Counted from the stretch's first letter, positions 1 through 9,889 are shown. The stretch is DNA of 64,000 nucleotides from Desulfovibrio oxyclinae DSM 11498 (GCF_000375485.1 NZ_AQXE01000001.1:141573-205572); one strand, 5' to 3'. Notes: generated by a model from the letters alone, not told the origin. Numbers and translations are program-made.

Positions 1-194
1 TGAGCATTGTCAATCCGACCTCGGCACCCATGCGGCGTCTTCGTGAGGACGCGCGACAGGACGGGCGACTCATTGACGCCACGCAGGGCCGCAAAACACG
101 AGCCATCATCATCACCGACTCCAACCACGTTATTCTCTCCGCAATTCAGGCGGAAACCATCGGCCAGCGCTTCAGCGCGGAGGAGGGCGAGTAG
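1..194 (+). CDS. RemA/DUF370-family regulator, C-terminal part
   Basis: This is an open frame entering from the left edge; reading starts at base 3 and stops with TAG at 192-194, immediately before the gmk ATG. The visible residues include [15 protein letters not shown] and [16 protein letters not shown], which match the conserved C-terminal half of the small DUF370/RemA family. RemA proteins are DNA-binding regulators of about 85-90 residues, best known from Bacillus biofilm control. In many bacteria, including deltaproteobacteria, the gene sits directly before gmk, as here. About 20 N-terminal residues lie outside the window. Family assignment is secure; the function in this organism is inferred. 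Confidence 0.8.
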   Translation, partial: SIVNPTSAPMRRLREDARQDGRLIDATQGRKTRAIIITDSNHVILSAIQAETIGQRFSAEEGE

Positions 195-833
195 ATGCCG
201 GAGCCCAAATCCCCTGAGCGCAAAGGTCTGGTACTGGTCGTCTGCGCTCCGAGCGGCACCGGCAAAAGCACACTCACCGCACGACTGAGAGAGGAATTTC
301 CGGACATCGGTTTTTCCGTCTCCTATACGACCCGCCCTCCGCGTGAAGGAGAGCGGGATGGGGAACACTACCATTTCGTCAGCCGTGACAGGTTTATCGC
401 CATGCGTTCGCGCGGGGAATTCTGCGAGTGGGCCGAGGTCCACGACAACTTTTACGGTACCGCCACCCAGCCGGTCCGCGACATGCTCGAAGCCGGGAGC
501 GACGTGCTCTTCGACATCGACGTGCAGGGTGCCATGCAGCTCAGACGTACCTTCCCCGAAGGCGTCTATGCATTCCTGTTGCCGCCGTCCCGCGAGGAGC
601 TTCTGCGCAGGCTCAAGGGGCGCGGTACTGATTCTCCCGAGGCGGTGGAGCGCCGGATGGAGAACGCGCGCGGCGAACTTGAACGCGCCGGAAGTTTCGA
701 CTTCTGGGTGGTGAACGACGAGGTGGAGCGCGCTTATCAGGAATTCCGCTCGGTGTATCTGGCCGGAAAAGCCCGGCCCATGCAGTACGAAGGTATGCTG
801 GACGAACTGCTGGAGGAGTGGAACGATGGCTGA
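195..833 (+). CDS. gmk: Guanylate kinase
   Basis: Guanylate kinase phosphorylates GMP (and dGMP) to GDP with ATP in the cytoplasm. The P-loop APSGTGKST is at residues 18-26, followed by the GMP-binding segment [11 protein letters not shown] and the [11 protein letters not shown] motif; a C-terminal [10 protein letters not shown] segment forms part of the lid. The length of 212 residues is usual for the family. The ATG follows the stop of the remA-like gene directly and the 3' end overlaps pyrF by 8 bases, so the three genes probably form one operon with translational coupling. No defects are seen. Confidence 0.97.
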   Translation: MPEPKSPERKGLVLVVCAPSGTGKSTLTARLREEFPDIGFSVSYTTRPPREGERDGEHYHFVSRDRFIAMRSRGEFCEWAEVHDNFYGTATQPVRDMLEAGSDVLFDIDVQGAMQLRRTFPEGVYAFLLPPSREELLRRLKGRGTDSPEAVERRMENARGELERAGSFDFWVVNDEVERAYQEFRSVYLAGKARPMQYEGMLDELLEEWNDG

Positions 834-1530
834 GCTTGTTGTTGCCTTGGACTATCCCGATGCCGAAAGCGCCTTGGGTATGGCGGAAAAGCTCTCCGGC
901 AGCGTCCCTTGGGTGAAAGTCGGCCTTGAACTCTTCGTGGCCGAAGGCCCCGAGTTGGTACGGCAACTCAAGGGGATGGGCTTCAAGGTCTTCGTGGACC
1001 TCAAGTTCATGGACATTCCCAATACCGTGCGAGGCGCGGTCCGTTCCGCGGTGAAAAGCGGTGCGGACATGGTCAACATTCACATGCTCGGCGGCAGGCG
1101 CATGGCGCAGGCCGCTCTTGCCGGACGCGATGAGGCCACCGAAGCCGGAGCCCAAAAACCGCTTCTTCTCGGTGTCACGGTGCTGACCAGCATGGAGAGC
1201 GATGACCTTCCTTTTGATTTTCACGGTGATATCGGGGATCTGGTTCTTGACCTTGCTTCGAAAGGGAAGCAGTATGGACTTGATGGGGTTGTATGCTCCG
1301 CCATGGAGGCGGAGGCCATCAAGAATGCCTGTGGTGAAGAATATCAGTGTCTTACCCCGGGAATTCGCCCCGTCGGCAGCGAGGTCGGCGACCAGCGCCG
1401 GGTCATGACGCCCGCAAGGGCCGTGGCGGCAGGGTCGGATTTTCTGGTTGTGGGAAGGCCCATAACCGGTTCTTCGGACCCTCAGGCGACCGCTGACGCC
1501 ATAGTCAGAGAAATTCGCGACTCCCTCTAG
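826..1530 (+). CDS. pyrF: Orotidine 5'-phosphate decarboxylase
   Basis: PyrF decarboxylates OMP to UMP, the last step of de novo pyrimidine synthesis. The catalytic D-x-K-x2-D tetrad region is visible as [11 protein letters not shown], with Asp58, Lys60 and Asp63. The phosphate-binding end LTPGIRPVG and the later [12 protein letters not shown] segment are also present. The protein has 234 residues, normal for the bacterial group I enzyme. The ATG overlaps the end of gmk, so purine and pyrimidine nucleotide genes are coupled here. The next gene starts about 20 bases downstream. Confidence 0.97.
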   Translation: MAELVVALDYPDAESALGMAEKLSGSVPWVKVGLELFVAEGPELVRQLKGMGFKVFVDLKFMDIPNTVRGAVRSAVKSGADMVNIHMLGGRRMAQAALAGRDEATEAGAQKPLLLGVTVLTSMESDDLPFDFHGDIGDLVLDLASKGKQYGLDGVVCSAMEAEAIKNACGEEYQCLTPGIRPVGSEVGDQRRVMTPARAVAAGSDFLVVGRPITGSSDPQATADAIVREIRDSL

Positions 1531-1551
1531 TGGAGTCCCCAAGGGGTGTGC

Positions 1552-2388
1552 ATGACATCCGGTCGGACTGACAAGCCCGAAACCGCTCAGGTTGCCGGAC
1601 TTGGTGAGAACAAGATCAGCGGCGTCTTCTCCACGCAGAACGTGGTGAAGGTCGGCACCGGCACGACGCAGCGCAAGACCATTCAGAAGACCTACTGGTA
1701 CTGTATGGAGCGCGACGACGAGGGTGTGGACGTGCAGCCGCTGAACAAGAGCTTCATTCCTTCCGGGCCCAAGCGCAACGTACCCAAAGACGAGTTTCTG
1801 GAAAAGTTCAGCCCCGAGCCGGAGTTCTATATCCAGACGGTTTACCCGGCCATGCAGGAGCTGGATGATACCATTGTTCGCGGCGAGCAGCATCGTGCTC
1901 GCGGCGCCCAATATAGCGCGGAATTCGAGTTCAAGCAGGCCACGAACCTCGACGAGGACAACGTGCGCGCCAACTTCGGCCTCGGTCTGACCTATCTGGA
2001 CCGTGGCGATCAGGTGAAGGCCAACGACATATTCAAGCGTCTGGTCAAACTGGACGCGGCTTTCGAAACCGAGCACAAACACCTTTTCAACGACTTCGGT
2101 ATCAACCTGCGCAAGAACCGCATGTACGATCAGGCGCTTGACTACTACCTCAGGGCGGAGAACCTTGCGGAGAATACCGACGAGCATCTGTACCACAACA
2201 TCGCCCGCGTCTTTTACGAGCAGGGCGAGTTGAAGCAGTGCATTGAATATCTCAAGAAGAGCCTTGAGCTGAACCCGAAGCTTGAAGAAAGCAAGAAGTT
2301 CTGGGAATTTCTCGACAAGAACGGCATGCTTGACGGGAAGCCCAAGCCCGGCGGGGGCAGCAAGAAGAAGGTTCAGATAGACCTTTAG
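1552..2388 (+). CDS. TPR-repeat protein
   Basis: A soluble protein of 278 residues with tetratricopeptide repeats in the C-terminal two thirds (ANFGLGLTYLDRGD, NIARVFYEQGE, IEYLKKSLELNPK). The N-terminal part (NKISGVFSTQNVVKVGTGTT) is not recognised as a known domain. Two in-frame starts are possible: a GTG at 1546 and an ATG at 1552. The ATG is chosen because AAGGGG at 1541-1546 then lies 5 bases upstream. TPR proteins are protein-interaction scaffolds, and no specific partner can be named. It follows pyrF and precedes an HDOD gene with a 13-base gap, so it is probably in the same transcript. Confidence 0.75.
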   Translation: MTSGRTDKPETAQVAGLGENKISGVFSTQNVVKVGTGTTQRKTIQKTYWYCMERDDEGVDVQPLNKSFIPSGPKRNVPKDEFLEKFSPEPEFYIQTVYPAMQELDDTIVRGEQHRARGAQYSAEFEFKQATNLDEDNVRANFGLGLTYLDRGDQVKANDIFKRLVKLDAAFETEHKHLFNDFGINLRKNRMYDQALDYYLRAENLAENTDEHLYHNIARVFYEQGELKQCIEYLKKSLELNPKLEESKKFWEFLDKNGMLDGKPKPGGGSKKKVQIDL

Positions 2389-2401
2389 AACAGGAGAATC
2401 A

Positions 2402-3259
2402 GTGCAGGCCAGCGTACAGGACTTTCTGGCGGAACTTCCGGAACTCAAGGAAGATCTCCCTTTTTCCCCGGAGCTGTTTCAGAAGCTTTTCAAGCAGACC
2501 GGTGAAAGTTCCTACGCGTCCATGGATGAGATCGCCGACACCATCTCCGTGGATCAGGGGCTTACCGCACGCATCCTCAGTCAGGCCAATTCCGCTTACT
2601 ACGGTCTTCAGGCCGAGGTGTCCTCGGTTCAACGCGCCGCAGCGGTGCTGGGGCTCTGCGAGATTCGCAACATCGTCATAACCATTGGCGTGACAGCCCT
2701 TTCGGAAAAGTATTCTGTTCCAGAGGATTTTTCCCTCAGCACCTACTGGATCCACCAGTTTCTTACCGCAGATCAGGCCCAGCATATGGCCAAGTCGCTC
2801 GGAAAGGGTGAGCCGGACACCATGTTCACGGCAGGGCTTCTGCACGATGTGGGCAAGCTCATCACAGCGCTCAAGCGCCCGGCCGACTGGGAAGCCATGC
2901 ACGCGGCCGCCAAGCGTGACGGCGTCGCATCCTACAAGGCCGAAGACGCGTACTGGGGAATGGACCACGCCGTGATAGGTTCTCTCGTGCTGAAATACTG
3001 GGACCTTCCTGTTGAACTCGTGGAACCGGTCAACTGGCACCACGCGCCCAAGCTGGCGGGGGATTACCGTTACGAGGCCGCCATCCTCTGTCTTGCCGAT
3101 GCGGTGGCCCACCTTGCCATGGATAGCGATCATCCTCTGAGCACTGTCACCACAAAGATAGCGCCGCAGCTCGGGCTGGAGCTGGACCCGCTCGTAGACC
3201 GCGCCTCCGAGCGGCTGGAGTCCGGCGAAGCGTCTCATTTCGCAGGCATGGTCGCCTGA
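2402..3259 (+). CDS. HDOD-domain protein
   Basis: The 285-residue product is filled by one HDOD domain, a signalling output domain related to HD phosphohydrolases. Features seen are the N-terminal LPELKEDLPFSPE helix, QANSAYYGLQAEVSS and the degenerate HD segment FTAGLLHDVGKLI, followed by WHHAPKL. HDOD proteins take part in signal transduction and often act with cyclic-di-GMP or two-component circuits, though most have no proven activity. The start is GTG, with CAGGAG at 2391-2396 upstream. It lies 13 bases after the TPR gene and 24 bases before recJ. Confidence 0.85.
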   Translation: MQASVQDFLAELPELKEDLPFSPELFQKLFKQTGESSYASMDEIADTISVDQGLTARILSQANSAYYGLQAEVSSVQRAAAVLGLCEIRNIVITIGVTALSEKYSVPEDFSLSTYWIHQFLTADQAQHMAKSLGKGEPDTMFTAGLLHDVGKLITALKRPADWEAMHAAAKRDGVASYKAEDAYWGMDHAVIGSLVLKYWDLPVELVEPVNWHHAPKLAGDYRYEAAILCLADAVAHLAMDSDHPLSTVTTKIAPQLGLELDPLVDRASERLESGEASHFAGMVA

Positions 3260-3283
3260 TCTTTTTTCCTAAAGGAGTGAAAA

Positions 3284-4996
3284 TTGCCCTGTAAATGGAT
3301 ACCTCGTTTCGACGAGGCGGTACCTGCCGACGTTGAAAAAATGGCTGAACAGCTCAACATTACTCCGCTGCTTGCCGAGATATTATGGAGCCGAGGGCTT
3401 CATTCCACCGAAGCCATGGATCGTTTTCTCAGCCCGAGGCTGGAGCATCTGGCGCATCCCTCGACAATTCCGGGACTGGAAGACGCGGCTAACGCACTCG
3501 CTCAGGGCATTGCCGAAGGACGCTCGGTAGCGGTCTGGGGGGACTATGACGTTGATGGAATCACTTCCTCCACTGTGGTGAAAGAGTTTTTTGCTGCTCG
3601 CGGAATAAAGATTCAGCACCACCTGCCGAACCGCCTTGAGGAAGGGTACGGCATGAACGTTCCCGGGGTTGAAGAACTGGCTCGCAGCGGCGTTAGCATG
3701 CTTCTGACGGTGGACTGCGGCATCACCGATTTTGAACCAATCCGACGGGCAAAGGAACTCGGCATGGTCGTGGTGGTCAGTGACCATCACCTTCCGGCTG
3801 AGGAGTATCCCGTTGCGGACGCCATCTGCAACCCCAGACTCCCCGGCGGAGAAGGGGGGCCGTATGAAGCGCTGGCCGGTGTCGGTGTGGCGTGGATGAT
3901 CATGGCCAGACTCAATTCTCTCCTTCCGGGCGAGCGTATGGACATGCGTTCGCTACTCGATCTTGTGGCGCTGGGGACCATTGCGGACGTGGTTCCGCTT
4001 TCAGGACAGAACCGCATTCTGGTCAAGAACGGCCTTTTGAAAATCAAGGAAGCCAACCGTCCGGGGCTTGCCGCTCTCAAGACGGTGAGCAATTTTGATC
4101 GCTACGCAGAACTTGGGGCTGGTCAGATCGGTTTTCACCTTGCGCCGAGAATCAACGCAGCCGGTCGCCTCGGCAGTCCCGAAAAGGGACTGGAACTGCT
4201 CACGGCGGATACCTATGAGGCCGCTTTGCCCATTGCCACCGAGCTTGATGCGGTCAACGCCGAGCGCAGAAAAACCGAGCAGGAGATCACGGAAGAGGCC
4301 ATGCGGCAGGCTCACTCCATGCTTGATCATCGTGGTTTTGTCCTTTTTGCAGAGCATTGGCACTCCGGAATTGTGGGGATTGTGGCCTCGCGTATTGTGG
4401 AAAGATTTTACCGGCCCTGCCTGCTCGTGACGCAGGATCCGGAGACAGGACTGCTCAAAGGTTCGGGGCGCAGCATTGATGAGTTCGATTTGCATGGCGG
4501 ATTATGCGAACTGGAAGACCTGTTGGAAGGTTTCGGAGGGCATCGTCAGGCGGCGGGAATGTCACTGAAGCGCGAGAATCTTGATGAACTGCGCAAGCGT
4601 TTTGATGCGATCGTGGCCCGTGAAGTGGGCGAAAAACCGTTGGCTCCGAGACTGAAAGTGGACCGCGAGTTGGCCTTTCCAGAAATCACTCACACACTGC
4701 TTCGTGAGCTTGACCTGTTGCAGCCGTTCGGGATCGGCAACCCGGAACCGGTGTTTACTTCGGAGCCGGTAGTGGTTCAGGATTACAGGCGATTCGGGCG
4801 CGAGAGGGAGCATGTCAAGCTGGTGCTTCGTGACGATAAAACCGGTGCCTGCCTCCCGGCCAAAGCGTGGCGAAAGGCGGAATCGCTTCATCATTCGTCC
4901 CAGAATTCTGTGATGAGCTTTGCGTTCACCCCGAAAATTGACCGCTTTGACGGCATTCCCCGTATCGAAATGAATGTCAAAGACTGGAATGAATGA
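3284..4996 (+). CDS. recJ: Single-stranded-DNA-specific exonuclease RecJ
   Basis: RecJ degrades single-stranded DNA 5' to 3' in recombination and mismatch repair. DHH-phosphoesterase metal ligands are visible: VWGDYDVDG (Asp87, Asp89, Asp91), TVDCG (Asp144) and SDHH (residues 166-169). The DHHA1 part contains SGIVGIVASR, GSGRSIDEFDLH and the GGHRQAAGMSL motif, and the C-terminal OB-type domain follows. The length of 570 residues is typical. The start is TTG, supported by AAAGGAG at 3271-3277 six bases upstream. The gene ends before a strong hairpin that it shares with the convergent thrC. Confidence 0.96.
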   Translation: MPCKWIPRFDEAVPADVEKMAEQLNITPLLAEILWSRGLHSTEAMDRFLSPRLEHLAHPSTIPGLEDAANALAQGIAEGRSVAVWGDYDVDGITSSTVVKEFFAARGIKIQHHLPNRLEEGYGMNVPGVEELARSGVSMLLTVDCGITDFEPIRRAKELGMVVVVSDHHLPAEEYPVADAICNPRLPGGEGGPYEALAGVGVAWMIMARLNSLLPGERMDMRSLLDLVALGTIADVVPLSGQNRILVKNGLLKIKEANRPGLAALKTVSNFDRYAELGAGQIGFHLAPRINAAGRLGSPEKGLELLTADTYEAALPIATELDAVNAERRKTEQEITEEAMRQAHSMLDHRGFVLFAEHWHSGIVGIVASRIVERFYRPCLLVTQDPETGLLKGSGRSIDEFDLHGGLCELEDLLEGFGGHRQAAGMSLKRENLDELRKRFDAIVAREVGEKPLAPRLKVDRELAFPEITHTLLRELDLLQPFGIGNPEPVFTSEPVVVQDYRRFGREREHVKLVLRDDKTGACLPAKAWRKAESLHHSSQNSVMSFAFTPKIDRFDGIPRIEMNVKDWNE

Positions 4997-5018
4997 TCGG
5001 AATTTGGGTCTATGAGTC

Positions 5019-5062
5019 AAAAAAATTGGGGCTTTCTGTTTACAGAAAGCCCCAATTTTTGT
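5019..5062. terminator. Bidirectional intrinsic terminator between recJ and thrC
   Basis: A near-perfect inverted repeat with arms 5021-5038 and 5043-5060 has the core TTGGGGCTTTCTG / CAGAAAGCCCCAA. An A-tract flanks the left arm and a T-tract the right arm. It lies between two convergent genes and can end both transcripts. Confidence 0.9.
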
Positions 5063-5074
5063 TTGAAAGCGAGT

Positions 5075-6538
5075 CTATTTCTTGCTCAGCCCGAGCTTGC
5101 TGACGACCATTTCAGCCGTAGTTTTAGCAAATTCCTCGGCGGGAAGCCGGTCCTTTTCCTCGGCGGAAAGCACCAGTTCGGGGCGGTTCGCAAGGCTGGT
5201 GTCGGGGGTGACTTCGTAGTCGGCCGGGAAGGAATTGTCGAAATACATTTGCTGAAAATCGACAAACTTCAGGTGATGGGCAGTGGAGTCGAGCACGCAG
5301 GTTTCCTCGTCGGAAACAAGCCCCAGTTCCTTTGCGCGGGCTGCTCCAGCAAGGCATTCTCCGCCCTGTGTACAGGCGATGTGTCCGTTCCGGTTGGCAA
5401 GGATCATGGAATCCATGATCTGCTGCTCGGTTACCTGAACCACCTGGAAGGCGTCGCGGCCGCCGATGGCTTCGAACTTTTCAGCAAAATGCCTCACGCG
5501 CGGGAAAGACACCGGGTTGCCGATCATGGCGGCCTGCGCCACGCTTGGCGTCACTTTCACGGGAGAGAATTCGCGCTCTGCGGGATCTTCCACCGAATAA
5601 TAACGGTACACCGGGTCCGCGTGATGCGACTGAACACCGAAGATGCGCGGCAGTTTCTCGATGACTCCAAGCGCGTGGAGTTTGAGGAAACCGGCCATGA
5701 TCGCGGTAACGTTTCCAGCATTTCCGATGGGGACGAAAACGCATTTTCCATCCAGATCCCAATCATACCACTGCGCGATTTCGAATGCGTATGACTCCTG
5801 ACCGAGGATGCGCCATGCGTTCTTGGAGTTCAGAAGCGCAACGCGATAGTTGTCTGCCAAGTGCTCGACAACCTTCATGCAGTCGTCGAAAACTCCGGGA
5901 ACTTCCAGCACGGTGGCGCCGGAGCCAAGCGGCTGAGAAAGCTGCGCGGGGGTGACTTTGCCCTGCGGAAGAATAACCACGGACTTGATGGGACCGCCGA
6001 CGTACGAGGCGTAGAGCGCAGCCGCCGCAGAGGTGTCGCCTGTGGAGGCGCATACAGTCAGGATTTCATCCCATCCCTTGGCACGTGTCAGGGATTTGAG
6101 ATAGCTGAATGCGCAGGCCATTCCACGATCTTTGAAGGACGCGCTGGGGTTCTGTCCGTCGTTCTTGTAAGCGGTTCGCAGGCCCGTGCGCTCATTCAGT
6201 GAGTCGGACGAAGCCACTACCGGGGTGTTCCCTTCGCCGAGGTAGACGATGTCATCTTCGTTCAGCACCGGGGCCATCAGCTCGTAAAAGCGGAAGATGC
6301 CGCGCAGGGCGGTATTCTTGGATGCCGCGCGTTTATCGAAAATTCTGCGCCATTCCAGTCCGGACGTCTTCTTCAACTCGTCGAAGTTCAGGTCTTCCAG
6401 CAGGAACACGCCACCGCAGTCGGGGCAGGTGTAATGCAGTTCGTCCGTGGGGAAACGCTTGCCGCAGCCCAGACAGAAATATTCCATGTTGCCGCGGTAA
6501 TCGGGAAAAATGTCCTTGCTCATGGTCGGGTCATCCAT
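5075..6538 (-). CDS. thrC: Threonine synthase
   Basis: ThrC converts O-phosphohomoserine to threonine using PLP. An N-terminal zinc-ribbon-like segment has Cys22, Cys25, Cys38 and Cys41 (CLGC, CPDC). The PLP lysine is Lys136 in PSASFKDRGM, and a glycine-rich phosphate loop VPIGNAGNVTA is seen later. With 487 residues it belongs to the longer threonine synthase type. A second start six codons in (6523) is possible, because neither ATG has a clear ribosome-binding site. The gene is the last of the minus-strand block that begins at rpsF and is separated from DUF456 by 91 bases. Confidence 0.95.
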   Translation of the reverse strand: MDDPTMSKDIFPDYRGNMEYFCLGCGKRFPTDELHYTCPDCGGVFLLEDLNFDELKKTSGLEWRRIFDKRAASKNTALRGIFRFYELMAPVLNEDDIVYLGEGNTPVVASSDSLNERTGLRTAYKNDGQNPSASFKDRGMACAFSYLKSLTRAKGWDEILTVCASTGDTSAAAALYASYVGGPIKSVVILPQGKVTPAQLSQPLGSGATVLEVPGVFDDCMKVVEHLADNYRVALLNSKNAWRILGQESYAFEIAQWYDWDLDGKCVFVPIGNAGNVTAIMAGFLKLHALGVIEKLPRIFGVQSHHADPVYRYYSVEDPAEREFSPVKVTPSVAQAAMIGNPVSFPRVRHFAEKFEAIGGRDAFQVVQVTEQQIMDSMILANRNGHIACTQGGECLAGAARAKELGLVSDEETCVLDSTAHHLKFVDFQQMYFDNSFPADYEVTPDTSLANRPELVLSAEEKDRLPAEEFAKTTAEMVVSKLGLSKK

Positions 6539-6629
6539 TGGTTGAATTGCTTGGAACGATCGGGTCGTCGAGGTTCCGGTTACAACAGACGCTCGGGAAG
6601 ATCATCCCTTTTCTGAGGGGAATTGCGGA

Positions 6630-7127
6630 TTACGGCCAGACGCGGGGAATGCTCAGCACCACCATGGCCGCACCGAGGCTGAACTTGATGGTGAAGCCGA
6701 ACGCCTTGCCCCAGAAAGAACCAAGGGCTGCGTATTTGGCGGCTTCCATGCCCTTTCCGGGCAGCTCCACCACGAGGCATCCAAGATAGGCCCCCCCGAG
6801 CGCTCCAAGTATCGCGCCGATGCCGAAGAAGAAGGGTGCACCAAATATGGCGCCGATGATGGCTCCGACGATGCCGCCGACGTTACCTCGTCCAGTGGCT
6901 CCATAGCGCTTGGCGCCCCAACACTGCATGACGAACTCAAGAACTTCGCCCACCACTGCCATGACTGCGAGAACTGCGACGAAGCCCCAGCCCATGGACT
7001 CGGGATAGATCCACTTCCACAGGGCCACGAGTGCGAGGGCTATCCAGTTGGCCGGGCCTCCGAAGACGTTGATGATTTGGGAGGCCAACAGAAGAAGGAT
7101 GATCAGACTCGACCAGAGGTACTCCAT
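6630..7127 (-). CDS. DUF456 membrane protein
   Basis: A 165-residue membrane protein with about four to five hydrophobic helices and very glycine-rich segments, such as GNVGGIVGAIIGAIFG and GIGAILGALGGAYLG. The pattern, with the early GGPANWIALA and the GEVLEFV helix, matches the DUF456 family, whose function is unknown. It starts six bases after the paaK stop, so the two are probably co-translated. Nothing here links it to threonine or phenylacetate metabolism beyond position. Confidence 0.8.
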   Translation of the reverse strand: MEYLWSSLIILLLLASQIINVFGGPANWIALALVALWKWIYPESMGWGFVAVLAVMAVVGEVLEFVMQCWGAKRYGATGRGNVGGIVGAIIGAIFGAPFFFGIGAILGALGGAYLGCLVVELPGKGMEAAKYAALGSFWGKAFGFTIKFSLGAAMVVLSIPRVWP

Positions 7128-7133
7128 GGATGA

Positions 7134-8423
7134 CTACTCCTTGTCGCGAAGGTCCATCACGCGCACGGCCTTGCCCGGCGCCTTGGGGATGGAATCGTGC
7201 ATGACCAGTTCCACGCGCGGGGTGACGAGAATCTCGTCGCACAGCCTCGCGGCGATGCGCTTCTGAAGTCCTTGCAGGGCGCGCATGTCTTCCACGAAGT
7301 ACTCGTCCTTGATCTCCACCTTGACGCGCAACTGATCCATATATCCTTCGCGGAAGAGTTCGATAAGGTAATTCTGTCCCACCTCGGGCATGGACATGAG
7401 CGCCTGCTCTATCTGCATGGGGTAAATGTTCACGCCCTTGAGGATCAGCATGTCGTCCGCGCGGCCTGCGATGCGGTCAATGCGCCGTCCGGTGCGGCCG
7501 CAAGGACATTCGCCGGGCAGGAAACGCGTGAGATCACGCGTGCGGTAGCGGATAATGGGCATGCCTTCACGTGTCAGGGTGGTCATGACCAGTTCGCCGA
7601 TCTCGCCCTCGGGAACATGTTCACCAGTTGCGGGATCGATGATTTCTGCGATGTAGGAGTCTTCCCATACGTGCATTCCGTTCTGTTCGGTGCATTCAAA
7701 GGCCACGCCGGGACCGTTCATTTCCGAAAGACCGTAGGAGTTGTACGCCTTGAGGTGCAGCATTTCTTCGATGCGCCGGCGGGTCTCCTCGGTGTGCGGT
7801 TCCGCGCCGATCAGGGCGATTTTCCACGGCATGTCTTCCGGCTCATAGCCTTCTTCCCGCACCTTGGCGGCAAAGTAGAGCGCAAAGGACGGGATGATGT
7901 GCATCGCGGTAACGTTGAAATCGCGAATGAGCTTGATCTGACGTTTGGTGTTGCCTGCCCCGGCCGGAATGGTGAGGCAGCCAAGGCGCTCGGAGCCGTA
8001 GTGGATGCCCAGTCCGCCGGTAAACAGGCCATAGCCGCTCAGGTTCTGGAGCACGTCGGAGCGACGGATACCCACCGCATACATGGAACGGGCCATGAGC
8101 TCGGCCCAGGTGTCCAGATCCTTCTGAGTGTAGAGAATGGCCGTGGGTGTACCGGTGGTGCCGGACGAGGCGTGCAGGCGCACGAACTCATCAAGGGGAC
8201 GTGTCAGCAGACCGTATGGATACTGCCCGCGAAGGTCATCCTTGGTAGTGAAAGGCAGGTTGGTGATGTCCGCGGCGGTCCGAATGTCCTCGGGGTCGAA
8301 ATCCTTGAGCCTTTCCGCATAAAAAGGAGAAGTCATGGCATTTTTGACCACGGCGCGAAGCCGTTCGGCCTGCAATTTCTCCAGTTCAGGGCGGGCGAGG
8401 GTTTCAGCGGGATCGAAATACAT
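7134..8423 (-). CDS. Phenylacetate-CoA ligase family protein
   Basis: An AMP-forming acyl-CoA ligase of 429 residues. Visible motifs are the phosphate loop LHASSGTTGTPTAILYT, AYNSYGLSEMNGPG (the Y-x-S-x-G-E-like adenylate motif) and RTRDLTRFLPGECPCGR near the C-terminal hinge. Family members activate phenylacetate, and in anaerobes of this group also indoleacetate and other aryl acids. The exact substrate cannot be read from sequence. The ATG at 8423 has AAGGGG upstream; a longer frame without support extends to 8522 into dnaB. It lies between dnaB and DUF456, with no partner aryl-ferredoxin oxidoreductase in the window. Confidence 0.88.
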   Translation of the reverse strand: MYFDPAETLARPELEKLQAERLRAVVKNAMTSPFYAERLKDFDPEDIRTAADITNLPFTTKDDLRGQYPYGLLTRPLDEFVRLHASSGTTGTPTAILYTQKDLDTWAELMARSMYAVGIRRSDVLQNLSGYGLFTGGLGIHYGSERLGCLTIPAGAGNTKRQIKLIRDFNVTAMHIIPSFALYFAAKVREEGYEPEDMPWKIALIGAEPHTEETRRRIEEMLHLKAYNSYGLSEMNGPGVAFECTEQNGMHVWEDSYIAEIIDPATGEHVPEGEIGELVMTTLTREGMPIIRYRTRDLTRFLPGECPCGRTGRRIDRIAGRADDMLILKGVNIYPMQIEQALMSMPEVGQNYLIELFREGYMDQLRVKVEIKDEYFVEDMRALQGLQKRIAARLCDEILVTPRVELVMHDSIPKAPGKAVRVMDLRDKE

Positions 8424-8446
8424 GATGGCCCCTTGTTCTTGGTTGG

Positions 8447-9889
8447 TTATTCGGACTGCTGCGGATTTTCGCCGTATTCGGAACCGTACGGCAGTGTCTC
8501 CATGTTTTCGAAGAGGGTGCATTCCTTCTTGAAATACAGGGTGAGGGAACCCGTCGGACCGTTACGCTGTTTGCCGATGATGACTTCCGCCTCGAATTTG
8601 CGAGGGTTGTCATCGCTTTTGTTGTAAGCGGCATCGCGATACAGAAAGATGATGATATCGGCGTCCTGCTCGATAGCTCCGGATTCACGCAGGTCGGACA
8701 TCATGGGACGCTTGTCCGTGCGTTCTTCGACCTTGCGGTTGAGCTGCGAGAGGGCGATGACCGGAACGTCCAGCTCCTTGGCAAGCGCCTTGAGGCTTCG
8801 GGAAATGTCGGAGATTTCCTGCTCACGCGAGTCGGGACGGGCACTGGAGCGCATCAGCTGCAGGTAGTCCACCACGATCAGACCGATGTCGTGCTCGGCC
8901 TTCAGTCGGCGGCACTTGGCCTGAAGGTCCAACGTGGACAGAGCGGGCGTATCGTCAATGAAGATAGGGGCCTGCTGAAGAACATCGGCAGCCTCGTAAA
9001 GACGCTGCCAGTCGTCGTCCTCAAGGTAGCCAGTACGCAGATTGCTCAGATGCACCTGACTCTGAACCGCGAGCAGGCGTGTCATGAGCTGTTCCATGGA
9101 CATTTCGAGCGAAAAAACAGCCGTGGGAACCTCGGAACGGGCTCCGGCGCGAAGTGCGAGGTTCAGCGCGAATGCGGTCTTGCCCATGGAAGGTCGGCCC
9201 GCGACGATGAGCAGGTCGGATTTCTGCAGTCCGGCCGTCATCTTGTCAAACTCTGTGTAATGGGTCTGGATCCCCGTGACCGCGCTCTTGTTTTCGAATT
9301 TGTGCGTCAGTTCCTCAAAGACCTTGCCCACCAGCCGTTTGCTGTCGAGCATGTTGGTCTCGGCCTTGGACTGCGCGATCTTGAAAATGTCTTTTTCCGC
9401 AACGCTGAGCATCTCATCCACATTGCCTGTCTCGAAACAACTGCCGATGATGTTTGCGGAAATGTCGATAAGTTGACGCAGGATGGCTTTGTCGCGAACA
9501 ATCTTGGCATGGTAGTTCGCATTGGAGGCGCTGACCACGGAGTCGGCCAGCTCAGCCAGATAAACCGGACCGCCGATGGAATCGAGCGTGCCCTTGGTGC
9601 TCAGGTGGTTGCCCACCGTGATCAGGTCAATTGGGCTGTTGCTGCGCGAAAGTTCCGTAAAGGCCTCGAAAATGGCCTTGTGAGAAGGAGAATAGAAATG
9701 ATCGCCCTGAACGATCTCGACGAGCGAGTTGAACAGGGACGGACTCTGGAATACGCCGCCCAGAACGGCCTGTTCGGCCTCAAGGTTGTGCGGAGGGACT
9801 TTACGCAAAATGTCGGAGGAAGCCCCTTGCAGGGCCTCCTCCGACGTCTTTGCGTTGCGATAGTTGCCGGACTTATTCGGTCTCGGCAT
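8447..9889 (-). CDS. dnaB: Replicative DNA helicase DnaB
   Basis: DnaB is the hexameric 5'-3' helicase of the replication fork. The N-terminal domain starts with PPHNLEAEQAVLGG. The RecA-like domain has Walker A GRPSMGKT at residues 231-238, Walker B LIVVDYLQLM and ALSQLNRKVEERTDKRP, and the DLRESGAIEQDAD motif. The length of 480 residues is normal and no intein is present. Its 5' end overlaps the 3' end of rplI by 17 bases, the widespread rpsF-rpsR-rplI-dnaB arrangement. Confidence 0.97.
   Translation of the reverse strand: MPRPNKSGNYRNAKTSEEALQGASSDILRKVPPHNLEAEQAVLGGVFQSPSLFNSLVEIVQGDHFYSPSHKAIFEAFTELSRSNSPIDLITVGNHLSTKGTLDSIGGPVYLAELADSVVSASNANYHAKIVRDKAILRQLIDISANIIGSCFETGNVDEMLSVAEKDIFKIAQSKAETNMLDSKRLVGKVFEELTHKFENKSAVTGIQTHYTEFDKMTAGLQKSDLLIVAGRPSMGKTAFALNLALRAGARSEVPTAVFSLEMSMEQLMTRLLAVQSQVHLSNLRTGYLEDDDWQRLYEAADVLQQAPIFIDDTPALSTLDLQAKCRRLKAEHDIGLIVVDYLQLMRSSARPDSREQEISDISRSLKALAKELDVPVIALSQLNRKVEERTDKRPMMSDLRESGAIEQDADIIIFLYRDAAYNKSDDNPRKFEAEVIIGKQRNGPTGSLTLYFKKECTLFENMETLPYGSEYGENPQQSE

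Noticed and set aside
8424..8522. N-terminal extension of the phenylacetate-CoA ligase family protein
   Set aside because: The 33 extra residues read back into the dnaB coding end, have no family similarity and the ATG at 8423 has a good ribosome-binding site.
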